Part shown: in pieces, positions 26,130 to 33,834 of the stretch
Position numbering within the stretch: the stretch's first letter is position 1
How the letters are laid out: each line of letters opens with the position of its first letter
NCBI RefSeq assembly: GCF_000614145.1
Contig: NZ_BAKK01000030.1
Span: 1 to 55,949 of the forward strand
DNA: 55,949 bases
Origin: Bacteroides faecichinchillae JCM 17102
GTDB lineage: Bacteria; Bacteroidota; Bacteroidia; Bacteroidales; Bacteroidaceae
Direction: 5' to 3'
Made by a program: the position numbers and the translations under genes
Notes under the pieces: generated by a model
What the model was told of the DNA's origin: nothing
The model's input: only the letters and a program-made list of their open reading frames with translations
Databases searched by the model: none

Positions 26130-26909
26130 TTATGATAATTCGACAGTAGGATTATGAATTGTCAATCCACCGTCTACAACAATCGTTTGTCCTGTGATGT
26201 AACGAGCATCGTTTGAAGCTAAAAAAGCAATAGTAGCTGCAATATCTTCGGGTTCTCCAAGATAAGGAGTGGCACATTGTCCCAGAAAGATATTTCTGAC
26301 CTCTTCATTTAGATTGTTTAAAGCAGCAGGGGTGAGAATTAATCCTGGTGCCACAGCATTGCAACGAATATTTTTCTTTCCTATTTGAGTTGCGATATAT
26401 TTGGTAAGGTTTATGACTCCGGCTTTGCTGGCACCATATAACGTTCCGTTAGTATCGGCTGTAATTCCACTGACAGAAGCAATATTTACAATGTTTCCTC
26501 CATTATGAGCAGTCATGATGGGGATAATTTGTTGAGAGAGATACATGGTACAACAAAGATTCAAGTGAAAAGCCTCGTCGAAGTAATCAATATCCAGTTT
26601 CTCGATATTTAGGTCTTGTTTAGGATTGGTTCCCCCTACATTATTAACTAAAATGTCTATTTGACCATATTCCTTCTTTGCAAACTCAATCAATTGCTTG
26701 CAACTATATAATTCTGTGGCAGAAAAATAGATAGAGCGTACATCGGCTCCTGACTGAGTAAGTTCGGTAGCAAGTTTATCTGCTTTTTCTATGGAATGGT
26801 CGGCAATAACTACTTTGCCACCTTCCGATACAAGCCGGCGTGTGGTTGCTTCGCCAATACCACTGGCCGCTCCGGTGATGATGGCTACTTTATTTTCAAA
26901 TCTCTTCAT
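26130..26909 (-). CDS. SDR-family NAD(P)-dependent oxidoreductase
   Basis: From the ATG at 26909 (start MKRFENKVAIITG) the product has 259 residues, the classical SDR length; the in-frame upstream codons to 26948 are not typical. The cofactor motif is TGAASGIG (about residues 11-18). The NNVGG strand is present, followed by the catalytic Ser in NIASVSG and the Tyr-Lys pair in YGASKAG. The C-terminal ITGQTIVVDGGLTIHNP is standard. It oxidises or reduces a hydroxyl/carbonyl substrate that cannot be named from sequence. It is alone on the minus strand, next to TetR/nitroreductase remnants. Confidence 0.9.
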   Translation of the reverse strand: MKRFENKVAIITGAASGIGEATTRRLVSEGGKVVIADHSIEKADKLATELTQSGADVRSIYFSATELYSCKQLIEFAKKEYGQIDILVNNVGGTNPKQDLNIEKLDIDYFDEAFHLNLCCTMYLSQQIIPIMTAHNGGNIVNIASVSGITADTNGTLYGASKAGVINLTKYIATQIGKKNIRCNAVAPGLILTPAALNNLNEEVRNIFLGQCATPYLGEPEDIAATIAFLASNDARYITGQTIVVDGGLTIHNPTVELS

Positions 26910-27117
26910 TATGATGATTTTTAGATGGTTACCTTTCATCAATAACATATAGTCCTATAATTTGTTATCCCTAGTAAACCCTCTTTAATAAGATTCATTA
27001 GTTGGTTCGTAAACTTTAGCATCTCTTTTCGTCTGGAAGCTTTATATATTTAAGAAAACTACAAAATGTTAATGACAGCCCGATTATTTGTTAATGTGAT
27101 TACGATTCTATTAAACC

Positions 27118-27180
27118 ATGTTATAAAACATTGCGTTTTTCCGTAATAATTTGGAGATAAGTCAGAAACCCGTATTTTTG
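27118..27180 (+). promoter_or_regulatory. sRNA copy B promoter with upstream dyad
   Basis: Dyad ATGTTATAAAACAT (27118-27131, arms ATGTT / AACAT), 18 nt, -33 box TTTG (27150-27153), 19 nt, -7 box TATTTTTG (27173-27180). Confidence 0.75.
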
Positions 27181-27185
27181 CAATG

Positions 27186-27251
27186 TGTTTTTCATAGTAT
27201 TAGATTTAAGGTTAACAAAGATTGGCTGTCTGGGATAGATAGCCTTTTTTT
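27186..27251 (+). ncRNA. Paralogous small RNA, copy B
   Basis: A predicted transcript of about 66 nt with the shared core ATTAGATTTAAGGTTAACAA. The 8-bp terminator stem GGCTGTCT / AGATAGCC (27224-27244, one G-U) has a 5-nt loop and seven Ts. The stop codon of the convergent DUF1848 gene lies 7 nt beyond the T tract, so the hairpin may terminate both. Upstream and core sequences match copies A and C, and only the hairpin sequence diverges. Confidence 0.78.
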
Positions 27252-27257
27252 ATGCCC

Positions 27258-28196
27258 CTAAAAAAGTGAGAACTGATCATTTCGTAAACTAAGTATTTTC
27301 CTTTCTTTTATTATATCATTTTCTGATGGGTGTCCTATAAGTAGAGGCGAGTTTTTATCATGTTTCTGCATATTATATTCTATATGATTGTATTTACCTT
27401 TAATTGCGTAACAATAGATACATCCGTTTTGGCAACTTTCATAAGTCCCTATGTCGATACTCTCAATGCAATTACAGACTGACCTTTGATTCTTGTCTTT
27501 TTGTGCGAAAATGGGATAACCTGTTATTCGTTCGATAAGAATTTTATCGATACACAAGCCACTTGTAATACCTAGATGTCTTAAATCCACTTTGGTAGTA
27601 CAGGTTTCTAATTGAATGGAAGGATAGTTATTAATCGTATTTTTGAATGAAATAGCCATATTTTCGATTTTATCTTTCCTTAAAGGTTGGATGTTGAATT
27701 GTCTCGTTGCATTAAGAATATGTGGATAATGGTCAATAAAGCCAAGCATGCATTTTTCTGTATGATCTTTAAGTTCGTCAGCGATCATTGCGAATCTTTC
27801 TTGATGAAAAGTTACATTAAATTCGCCGTTTGTTAATATGGGATCATATCGCCAGATTACTTTTTCTCTACCTACTTTATCCGAAAGTCGTTTAAAAGTA
27901 TCTAGCCGTTTTTCAATCGATGGTAGGTTAATTTCTAGCTTATTTCCATATGGATTAAGGGTGAATTGAAAATAGTATTTATAATCCTGTAGTTGATTTA
28001 AGTTATTCAACATAGGTTCTGGATTTTTGGTCCAGAATACAATACAGTCTATTACAATCGGACTCAATGAGATTTTACTGAGCATTTTAGGATTAAAAGG
28101 ATTAGGAACTAATACGTATCCTTCTTTTATCCGATTGAAAAACCACTCTGAGAAGAAAGCCGGAATGTCTGTCCGGCGGCTGGCACTAATTATCAT
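27258..28196 (-). CDS. DUF1848 family protein (Cys-rich, radical-SAM-like)
   Basis: The 312-residue protein begins MIISASRRTDIPAFFSEWF, the diagnostic start of DUF1848. Further conserved features are VFWTKNPEPM, QFTLNPYG and VIWRYDPIL. A C-terminal cluster of cysteines (VCNCIESIDIG, then CQNGCIYCYA) would suit an iron-sulfur cluster. The family is thought to be related to TIM-barrel radical-SAM or nuclease-like enzymes, but its reaction is not established to my knowledge. A -7 box on the minus strand (TACTTTTG, 28201-28208) ends only 5 nt before the ATG, so the mRNA may be leaderless. Confidence 0.85.
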   Translation of the reverse strand: MIISASRRTDIPAFFSEWFFNRIKEGYVLVPNPFNPKMLSKISLSPIVIDCIVFWTKNPEPMLNNLNQLQDYKYYFQFTLNPYGNKLEINLPSIEKRLDTFKRLSDKVGREKVIWRYDPILTNGEFNVTFHQERFAMIADELKDHTEKCMLGFIDHYPHILNATRQFNIQPLRKDKIENMAISFKNTINNYPSIQLETCTTKVDLRHLGITSGLCIDKILIERITGYPIFAQKDKNQRSVCNCIESIDIGTYESCQNGCIYCYAIKGKYNHIEYNMQKHDKNSPLLIGHPSENDIIKERKILSLRNDQFSLF

Positions 28197-28200
28197 AATT

Positions 28201-28230
28201 CAAAAGTACTAAAAATAACTAGTACAACAA
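28201..28230 (-). promoter_or_regulatory. Promoter abutting the DUF1848 start codon
   Basis: Minus-strand TACTTTTG (28201-28208) matches TAnnTTTG and is preceded by TTG at about 28228-28230 with roughly 19 nt spacing. The expected transcription start falls at or within the ATG at 28196. Confidence 0.5.
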
Positions 28231-28385
28231 TGTTTTGGATTTTATTAATGATGAGCCGAAACAAAGTAATTTGTAGATGATCAATAGTAATGTGATAAAT
28301 GAATGTAAGTAGAATTGTGAATGAATGTGTTAATTGTTAATTCAAAAAGTGTGAAATGTTAATGCTCTGTCGAGAACTTTAAACC

Positions 28386-28448
28386 ATGTTATAATATGGC
28401 CGAATCAAACCTTGAAATTTGCTATTAATCTTGAAATAGGTATCTTTG
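28386..28448 (+). promoter_or_regulatory. sRNA copy C promoter with upstream dyad
   Basis: Half-conserved dyad ATGTTATAATATGG (28386-28399), 18 nt, -33 box TTTG (28418-28421), 19 nt, -7 box TATCTTTG (28441-28448). The left flank AAACC is shared with copy B. Confidence 0.72.
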
Positions 28449-28453
28449 TACAG

Positions 28454-28523
28454 TGTTTTTTTCATAAGTATTAGATTTAAGGTTAACAAAAGATTGGTTG
28501 CTCGTGATGAGTAGCCATTTTTT
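28454..28523 (+). ncRNA. Paralogous small RNA, copy C
   Basis: A predicted transcript of about 70 nt with the same core (ATTAGATTTAAGGTTAACAA) and an 8-bp terminator stem GGTTGCTC / GAGTAGCC (28496-28516, two G-U) with a 5-nt loop. An A and six Ts follow. It has two one-base insertions relative to copies A and B (an extra T before CATA and an A before GTATTAG). It ends 22 nt before the stop of the convergent cupin gene. Confidence 0.75.
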
Positions 28524-28545
28524 GTTTTTATACTACTGAGGTTGT

Positions 28546-28872
28546 TTATTCCTTAATCATCGTTAATAACATTTTAAATTTTTCGATAGCTGTTACAGCA
28601 TGTGGAATGTTTGCCGGAAGTATAATACTTTCGCCTGCTTTTACCATGAAAGGTGTTCCATTGATAATGATGTTCGCTGATCCTTCCAGTATTTGTATGA
28701 ATGCATCGAAGGGAGCCCGATGTTCGCTTAATTCTTCTCCTTTATCAAAAGAGAACAGAGTGATATTTCCCGAGGGACTTTTGGTTAATTGTTTGCTGAT
28801 GATACCTCCATCTGAATATTCGATGAGAGATGTTAAGTGGAGTATTGTTCCTTTTTGAAATGATTGTTCCAT
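28546..28872 (-). CDS. Small cupin-domain protein
   Basis: From the ATG at 28872 (MEQSFQKGTILHL) the product has 108 residues, a typical single-domain cupin. An upstream in-frame ATG at 28926 would add 18 residues without family support. The conserved metal-site motif 1 is degenerate (LSEHRAPFDAFIQILEGSAN keeps H, F and the ILEG turn) and motif 2 reads GESIILPANIPHAV with its His. It is likely a metal-binding or sugar-binding cytoplasmic protein of unknown role. It is monocistronic and convergent with sRNA copy C. Confidence 0.82.
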   Translation of the reverse strand: MEQSFQKGTILHLTSLIEYSDGGIISKQLTKSPSGNITLFSFDKGEELSEHRAPFDAFIQILEGSANIIINGTPFMVKAGESIILPANIPHAVTAIEKFKMLLTMIKE

Positions 28873-29108
28873 ATCGATTTTATTTTTAATTGAATATATG
28901 GACGATAACATTTGTGAAACCGGCATTGTTTACTAATCGTTCAAGAATAGATGATTGACATTTTTTTAAAGATAGAACTTTTATTTTGTGTTTTATAAAT
29001 TATTAATCAGCAAAAATCAATTTCTATTGTTATAGTAAAAAGTAAGTTATTTCTATGGCTTGCTATAAACGAATCATTCTATCTACAATTTAGTAAAGAG
29101 AAAACATT

Positions 29109-29978
29109 ATGAGAAAGAGTTTTTTATTTTTTGGAACACTATTAGGTGTTTTACTATTGGTTTCTTGTTCGGGAGGAAGCAAGAAGCAGGCTACTGTTGA
29201 AGTGAATACGGAAGAATTGGATAATGCAAGTAAAGTGATAAATTACTATCACACATCACTTAGCGTATTAAAACATGTAGCTAACCCGAAGGATATTAAT
29301 GCTGTGCTTGGCTATATGGAGCAAACTGGTAAAGTTCCCGAGGTTTCTCCGATTGTCCCTCCGGAACTTTCTGCACAAGATACTGCGGAACTGATGCATC
29401 CGGGAAATTATTTTAGTGAAGAAATCCGTCAGCATTTGGAACAAACTTATAGTGGACTGTTTGGGGCACGAAATCAATTTTATGAGAATTTTAATAAGTT
29501 CTTGACTTACAAAAAAGCAAAGGATACAGCAAAAATCAGCCAACTTTTGGATGAGAATTATCGATTAAGTATAGAATTGTCTGAATATAAACAATTGATT
29601 TTTGATACATTGGCTCCTTTTGTGGAACAATCAGAGAAAGAATTGTTCGCTGACGAACCGTTGAAAGATCAGATAATGGCTATGCGAAAGATGTCTTCTA
29701 CAGCACAAAGTATTCTAAACTTATATAGTCGTAAACACATAATGGATGGTGCTCGAATTGACTTAAAAATGGCAGAGTTGAGGAAACAGCTAGAAGCTGC
29801 TAAAAAACTTCCGAGTGTTGCTGGTTATGATAAAGAGATGAAAACTTATCAGGATTTTCTGTCTACTGTAGAATCTTTTATGAAGAATATGCAGAAAGCC
29901 AGAGATAAGGGAAAATATTCTGATGAGGAGTATAGTTCTATGATGGATGCCTATGAATATGGACTTTCTGTCATTTAA
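29109..29978 (+). CDS. Lipoprotein, DUF3829/YiiG-like
   Basis: The 289-residue protein has lipobox LVSC (Cys20) and then a Ser/Gly/Lys stretch. The mature part is almost entirely alpha-helical (KVINYYHTSLSVLKHVANPK, YSGLFGARNQFYENFNKF, ELSEYKQLIFDTLAPFVEQ, LRKQLEAAKKLPSV). This resembles DUF3829 (YiiG-type) lipoproteins, which carry two four-helix repeats. The family function is unknown. It has no operon partner: the next gene, another lipoprotein, is 189 nt downstream with its own promoter. Confidence 0.65.
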   Translation: MRKSFLFFGTLLGVLLLVSCSGGSKKQATVEVNTEELDNASKVINYYHTSLSVLKHVANPKDINAVLGYMEQTGKVPEVSPIVPPELSAQDTAELMHPGNYFSEEIRQHLEQTYSGLFGARNQFYENFNKFLTYKKAKDTAKISQLLDENYRLSIELSEYKQLIFDTLAPFVEQSEKELFADEPLKDQIMAMRKMSSTAQSILNLYSRKHIMDGARIDLKMAELRKQLEAAKKLPSVAGYDKEMKTYQDFLSTVESFMKNMQKARDKGKYSDEEYSSMMDAYEYGLSVI

Positions 29979-30106
29979 AAACGTAGTCTCCTGCTGTTTA
30001 ATAATAAGTTTCATGAGGGAAGAAACTATTTGTTAATAATCTTTATATTAATAAAGTATTAGTTGTTTTCTTGAATTTGATCAAGGTTTTTGTATTGGCT
30101 TTCTTT

Positions 30107-30114
30107 TATTTTTG
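30107..30114 (+). promoter_or_regulatory. -7 box of the lipoprotein gene at 30168
   Basis: TATTTTTG, 53 nt before the ATG. The -33 region is not clear. Confidence 0.45.
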
Positions 30115-30167
30115 CCATCACAAAAAACTAAATGATCTATATAAAATAACTAATACCTTATGTAATT

Positions 30168-30926
30168 ATGAAGAATCTAATTTTGACGGGATTAGGCATT
30201 CTGTTCTTTTCCATATTGATATATGGATGTTATGACAGTTTTGAATATGATGATTCGGGGGAAAAAGGTAGTTCTTATGAATCCGATCTTAATGTATTAA
30301 AAAAATTCGTGGATATTAATGAATCAACTCAGGAATATTACATTAATCCGAACAAGAAAAGTACAGTAATATCTTATATTACAAATTCAGATTTGGAGGA
30401 ACTGAATGCTGTTAATCCCCAAAATGTATTGCAATACAAGGACAATTTGAGTATGCTTAATACAGAAATATTGCAGGCTATATCATCTCATACTGTAGAT
30501 TATGTTGTAATGAGTACCAATCATCAGGTCATCATAAAGAAGGTTAATGAGGATGTTCCGGTGGAATTGAGTCATGTCGCTTTTTCTGCTTCGACAAATA
30601 ATCAGGTGAGATCTTTGTTGGACATATCAGATCAAGGATTATCGAAGGATATCTATTCCAGAAATCTTGTAGAGACGGGAATAGAACTGAATCCATCTTT
30701 GTACACTAGGGATAATTGGTCTTTTAGGATACGTTGTGAGATTGGTGATTCCGGTAATAAACAAATTGTACGAGTGCTTTTTTGTGGAATGGGATATTTT
30801 AGTGTAGCTACTTTCAATTGGCTACTATTGAATGCCTATGATGGTAAAGTTCTATGGAATTTTACTTGTGAACAGGTAATGAATGAAGATTTGCCGTCCG
30901 TTGCACAGATGGTTTTCTTTAAATAA
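30168..30926 (+). CDS. Unrecognised lipoprotein, 252 aa
   Basis: Signal peptide with lipobox LIYGC (Cys21), then an acidic stretch (SFEYDDSGEKGSSYESD). The body has no repeats or motifs I recognise; the C-terminal part contains two Cys (FRIRCEIGD and RVLFCGMGY) and a third in WNFTCEQV. Outer-membrane or surface anchoring is inferred from the signal. It is followed by a strong two-way hairpin. Confidence 0.6.
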   Translation: MKNLILTGLGILFFSILIYGCYDSFEYDDSGEKGSSYESDLNVLKKFVDINESTQEYYINPNKKSTVISYITNSDLEELNAVNPQNVLQYKDNLSMLNTEILQAISSHTVDYVVMSTNHQVIIKKVNEDVPVELSHVAFSASTNNQVRSLLDISDQGLSKDIYSRNLVETGIELNPSLYTRDNWSFRIRCEIGDSGNKQIVRVLFCGMGYFSVATFNWLLLNAYDGKVLWNFTCEQVMNEDLPSVAQMVFFK

Positions 30927-30943
30927 GTTATTGGAAATTGGGG

Positions 30944-31003
30944 ATAATAAAATTGCGATGAGAATTGTTATTCATATAACAAATTCTCATCGCAATTTAT
31001 TAT
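30944..31003. terminator. 28-bp bidirectional hairpin
   Basis: Arms 30944-30971 and 30976-31003 (core TTGCGATGAGAATT / AATTCTCATCGCAA) pair along 27-28 bp with two single-base bulges and a 4-nt loop. A/T-rich outer ends serve as T tracts in both directions. It lies between the lipoprotein stop and the convergent AraC-type gene. Confidence 0.8.
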
Positions 31004-31111
31004 AGTGTTGTCTTTGGGAAGATGACATTTTACGAGTTATTATGTGATTGTTTAGAGTACACTCGTTAAAATGACTTTGATGACAATGACGGACTCTTGC
31101 AATTTATTCTT

Positions 31112-31969
31112 TTATTCTACAGGAATATAAATTTCAGTCAGTAAGTCTTCAGGAGCAGTACAGCATGGGTTGTTCAAATATCGTTCTGCACTTGCTTCAT
31201 CACGTATTGTGCACTCCATCTCCGGTAGATATTTTCCATAAATGGTATCGTATACAGCTTGTAGGTGCTCATAAGATCCTTTATAGATAAACGTTGCATA
31301 GCGACCGGCAGGAATTTGCTTAAATCCGATATCTCCTTTAGGAGCAACATTTTCAGGTATCACCATACATACATCGGTACGTAATTTATCTACTGGTGTC
31401 ACTTTGGGGTCATCGTGGTAAATACAAAGAGGAGCTGCTTCTCCCATTGGTAGTTTTTGTTCAAAAATGAACTGACACAATCTTCCCCAAGTACCTCCAT
31501 AGTCGTTAAGTTTGTAGTCTCCTGACAAACGGATATAAATAACATTTCGTTCAGGGATATTTCTGATTTCCTTTTTCAGTTCGAGATCAGGTCTGATAAT
31601 CGCTGGTTTCATAATTACAAAATTTTTATTGTTTCTATATTCTAAAGGTGAAATACCATAAAACTGTTTAAACACTTTCGACAATGAAGAAGGTGATGAA
31701 TATCCGATGCGATAGGCAATATCTGCAATCGGGATATCTGAGTATCGTAGTAGACGGGCTGCTGTTTCTGTTCGCGTCCGAACAATAAATGTGCCGATAG
31801 GCTCACCGAGGAAAGCTTTCATGATCCGGTGAAAGTAGAAAGGTGAAAAATTTGATATCTTGGCCAGCGATTTCAAATCAATCTCTTCTCCTAAATGTTG
31901 GTTAATGTATTCTACTACTACGTTTACACATTTCTGATACTCTTCTTTCGTTGTTTTCTTTGGTTGCAT
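31112..31969 (-). CDS. AraC-family regulator with C-terminal GyrI-like domain
   Basis: From the ATG at 31969 (MQPKKTTKEEYQKCV) the product has 285 residues; longer in-frame starts to 32239 add 90 residues of non-family sequence. The order is reversed from usual AraC proteins: the HTH pair is N-terminal (about 10-115, IDLKSLAKISNFSPFYFHRI then ADIAYRIGYSSPSSLSKVF). A GyrI/Rob-like ligand domain follows (about 125-285, IRNIPERNVIYIRLSGDY, with GYAT-type strand RYATFIYKGSYEHLQAVYD). This is the Rob/SoxS-like multidrug-sensing layout. The ligand domain is the same type as in the MerR protein at 36127. Confidence 0.87.
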   Translation of the reverse strand: MQPKKTTKEEYQKCVNVVVEYINQHLGEEIDLKSLAKISNFSPFYFHRIMKAFLGEPIGTFIVRTRTETAARLLRYSDIPIADIAYRIGYSSPSSLSKVFKQFYGISPLEYRNNKNFVIMKPAIIRPDLELKKEIRNIPERNVIYIRLSGDYKLNDYGGTWGRLCQFIFEQKLPMGEAAPLCIYHDDPKVTPVDKLRTDVCMVIPENVAPKGDIGFKQIPAGRYATFIYKGSYEHLQAVYDTIYGKYLPEMECTIRDEASAERYLNNPCCTAPEDLLTEIYIPVE

Positions 31970-32319
31970 AGTTTTATTGTTATTTCCTGATGCAAAAATA
32001 CAGGTAAAAAAAGGAAAGAACTTTTCCAATGTTGCTAAAATGTCTCTTTTTAGTTCTATTTTCTTCTGTTTTTCTCCGTACAGAAAGTAACAAAAGATGC
32101 TGGCAAAAGGAAAAAATAGCTTTTTATACCTTTGCCAGCATTCATATTTATTCTTGGGAAATTGCTTATAAGTTATACGATAATCCGTATTGTAAAATAA
32201 CAAATTAAATCTCACACTATTTGTAACGCCAAACAGCATTGGGATTATTGAGAATAATCATTTGAATGATATGAATAGCCAAAAGGTTCATATAAAATAA
32301 CATTCTCTTTGAACAAATT

Positions 32320-32556
32320 TTGTTTTATGCCCTCTCCAATACACATAATAAGCCTGTGACTATTGTACTTGATTATAGTGTTCGTGATAACGGATATACC
32401 TATAATGACTTTTGTGATTTCTATAAGTATAGTGAGGCGACATTGATGCGTATTTGGGATGGACATAAAAGAAATCAGCGAATCAGTGAACTGTTGGGTA
32501 AAGTATTACAAGAGAGTATTGGAACTGTTTCTATTATAGGTAAAAATGGTAAATGA
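32320..32556 (+). CDS. Doubtful small ORF, possible gene remnant
   Basis: A 78-codon frame with a plausible helical segment (YNDFCDFYKYSEATLMRIWD, then KRNQRISELLGKVLQES) reminiscent of an HTH, but with no family I can name. The first codons look like readthrough sequence, so the true 5' end may be lost. Support for reality comes from the intrinsic terminator 56 nt downstream on the same strand. It may be the 3' remnant of a longer gene. Confidence 0.25.
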   Translation: MFYALSNTHNKPVTIVLDYSVRDNGYTYNDFCDFYKYSEATLMRIWDGHKRNQRISELLGKVLQESIGTVSIIGKNGK

Positions 32557-32611
32557 TGATCTGTCGTTTTGTTAGGCGTAGATTTGGATAAACTTTAAGA
32601 AATATCTTAAA

Positions 32612-32654
32612 TTTAGAGGCAGGTGTTATAATAACCTGTCCCTAAATGTTTTTT
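32612..32654 (+). terminator. Intrinsic terminator without a clear upstream gene
   Basis: Stem TTTAGaGgCAGGTgttAT / ATAACCTGtcCCTAAA with small mismatches, then GTTTTTTG. It follows the orphan ORF at 32320-32556. Confidence 0.6.
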
Positions 32655-32887
32655 GCTTAATTACTGGTTGTTATTCTTTTCAAAATGGTATATTTTTACC
32701 AAAACAGGAAATTTTATTAGGTATTGCTTATCTGTTTAAAATACTGTATATCTCTTAAAATTAATTTATTATAGTCATATTCTTTGATTTCTAAAAATGA
32801 TCCTTATGATAAGTATGATGCCAAAACCATATCATTTTTGAGAAGAATATCTATTTTTGTACTTCCAATAATTGATGTTGTCTCAAA

Positions 32888-33595
32888 ATGACTGAAGATA
32901 TAAAGAATAAACTCCTGATGTGTGCGGATGTATACCACTGTGCTGAATTTATAGAAAATGATCCAGTACAGTTTCCCCGTCGTTACAAAGTGAAACAAGA
33001 CATTGAGATCAGTGGTTTGCTGACGGCTATTATGAGTTTTGGTAACCGTAAACAGATATTGAAAAAAGCAAATAAGTTACATGATTTGCTGGGGGACTCA
33101 CCGTATCAATATGTTATTTCTCGACAATGGGAAAAGGATTTTCCTGTGGAGGTGACTCATAGCTTTTACAGAATGCTGTCCTATGCTGACTTCTATGGAT
33201 ATTTTCAACGATTATATAAAGCATATTCGAGATATGAAAGTTTGGAGGATGCTTTGAGCAGACATGCTGGAATTCCTATGGAGAGGTTATGTTCATTTCT
33301 TGAAGTGTCTCCAAAAAGTCCGCAGAAGAAGTTGAACATGTTTTTGCGTTGGATGATTCGACGAGATTCAGAAGTTGATTTAGGCATTTGGGAGAGTTTT
33401 GACCAGAGAGATTTGATTGTACCTTTGGATACACATGTCTGTCGTGTTGCCTTTTTCTTCAAACTGACAGATACTGATACTTTTTCGTTAAAGAATGCAC
33501 GCAATATCACTGCTGCATTGGCAGAGGTCTTCCCTAATGATCCATGTTTGGGAGATTTCGCTTTGTTTGGTTTAGGAGTCAATGGAGAAATATAA
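32888..33595 (+). CDS. TIGR02757 / DUF2400 family protein
   Basis: The 235-residue cytoplasmic protein contains the family marks FPRRYKVKQDIEISGLLTAI and MSFGNR near the N-terminus, the KRLNMFLRW-like segment (QKKLNMFLRWMIRRDSEVDL), and the C-terminal DTHVCRVAFFFKL helix-hairpin-like motif with GDFALFGLGVNG. The family is related to HhH-type DNA glycosylases by fold prediction, but no activity is established that I know of. It is monocistronic, with a -7 box at 32852-32859. Confidence 0.85.
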   Translation: MTEDIKNKLLMCADVYHCAEFIENDPVQFPRRYKVKQDIEISGLLTAIMSFGNRKQILKKANKLHDLLGDSPYQYVISRQWEKDFPVEVTHSFYRMLSYADFYGYFQRLYKAYSRYESLEDALSRHAGIPMERLCSFLEVSPKSPQKKLNMFLRWMIRRDSEVDLGIWESFDQRDLIVPLDTHVCRVAFFFKLTDTDTFSLKNARNITAALAEVFPNDPCLGDFALFGLGVNGEI

Positions 33596-33780
33596 GATCT
33601 AAAGTCTAATGAAATAATTGTTCGGATGAAAAGATTCGATTTTAGGCGGAATTTGGATAATCTTTTATCTATTTGAATAATGATCTGGCTATAAAAAAAA
33701 TGGATAGTGTATTTATACAATTCATATGAACATTTCTACATTTCAATAGATTAATAGTATAGCAGTATACTTAGAGTTTA

Positions 33781-33788
33781 TACTTTTG
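33781..33788 (+). promoter_or_regulatory. -7 box of the DHA3-type MFS gene
   Basis: TACTTTTG, 46 nt before the ATG at 33835. No matching -33 box. Confidence 0.45.
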
Positions 33789-33834
33789 CACTGGAATACC
33801 AAGATAGTTTGCTGGGACCATTATTTCTCACTAT

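Larger units (their letters stand above)
31970..32887. other. Intergenic region with an orphan ORF
   Basis: This AT-rich spacer contains one weak plus-strand frame (32320-32556) followed by a good hairpin terminator (32612-32654). The remaining 230 nt are AT-rich and end with the -7 box TATTTTTG (32852-32859) of the TIGR02757 gene. A gene remnant is possible. Confidence 0.4.

Noticed and set aside
25924..26157. 77-codon plus-strand frame
   Set aside because: Antisense to the TetR remnant and the 3' end of the SDR gene; no coding character of its own.
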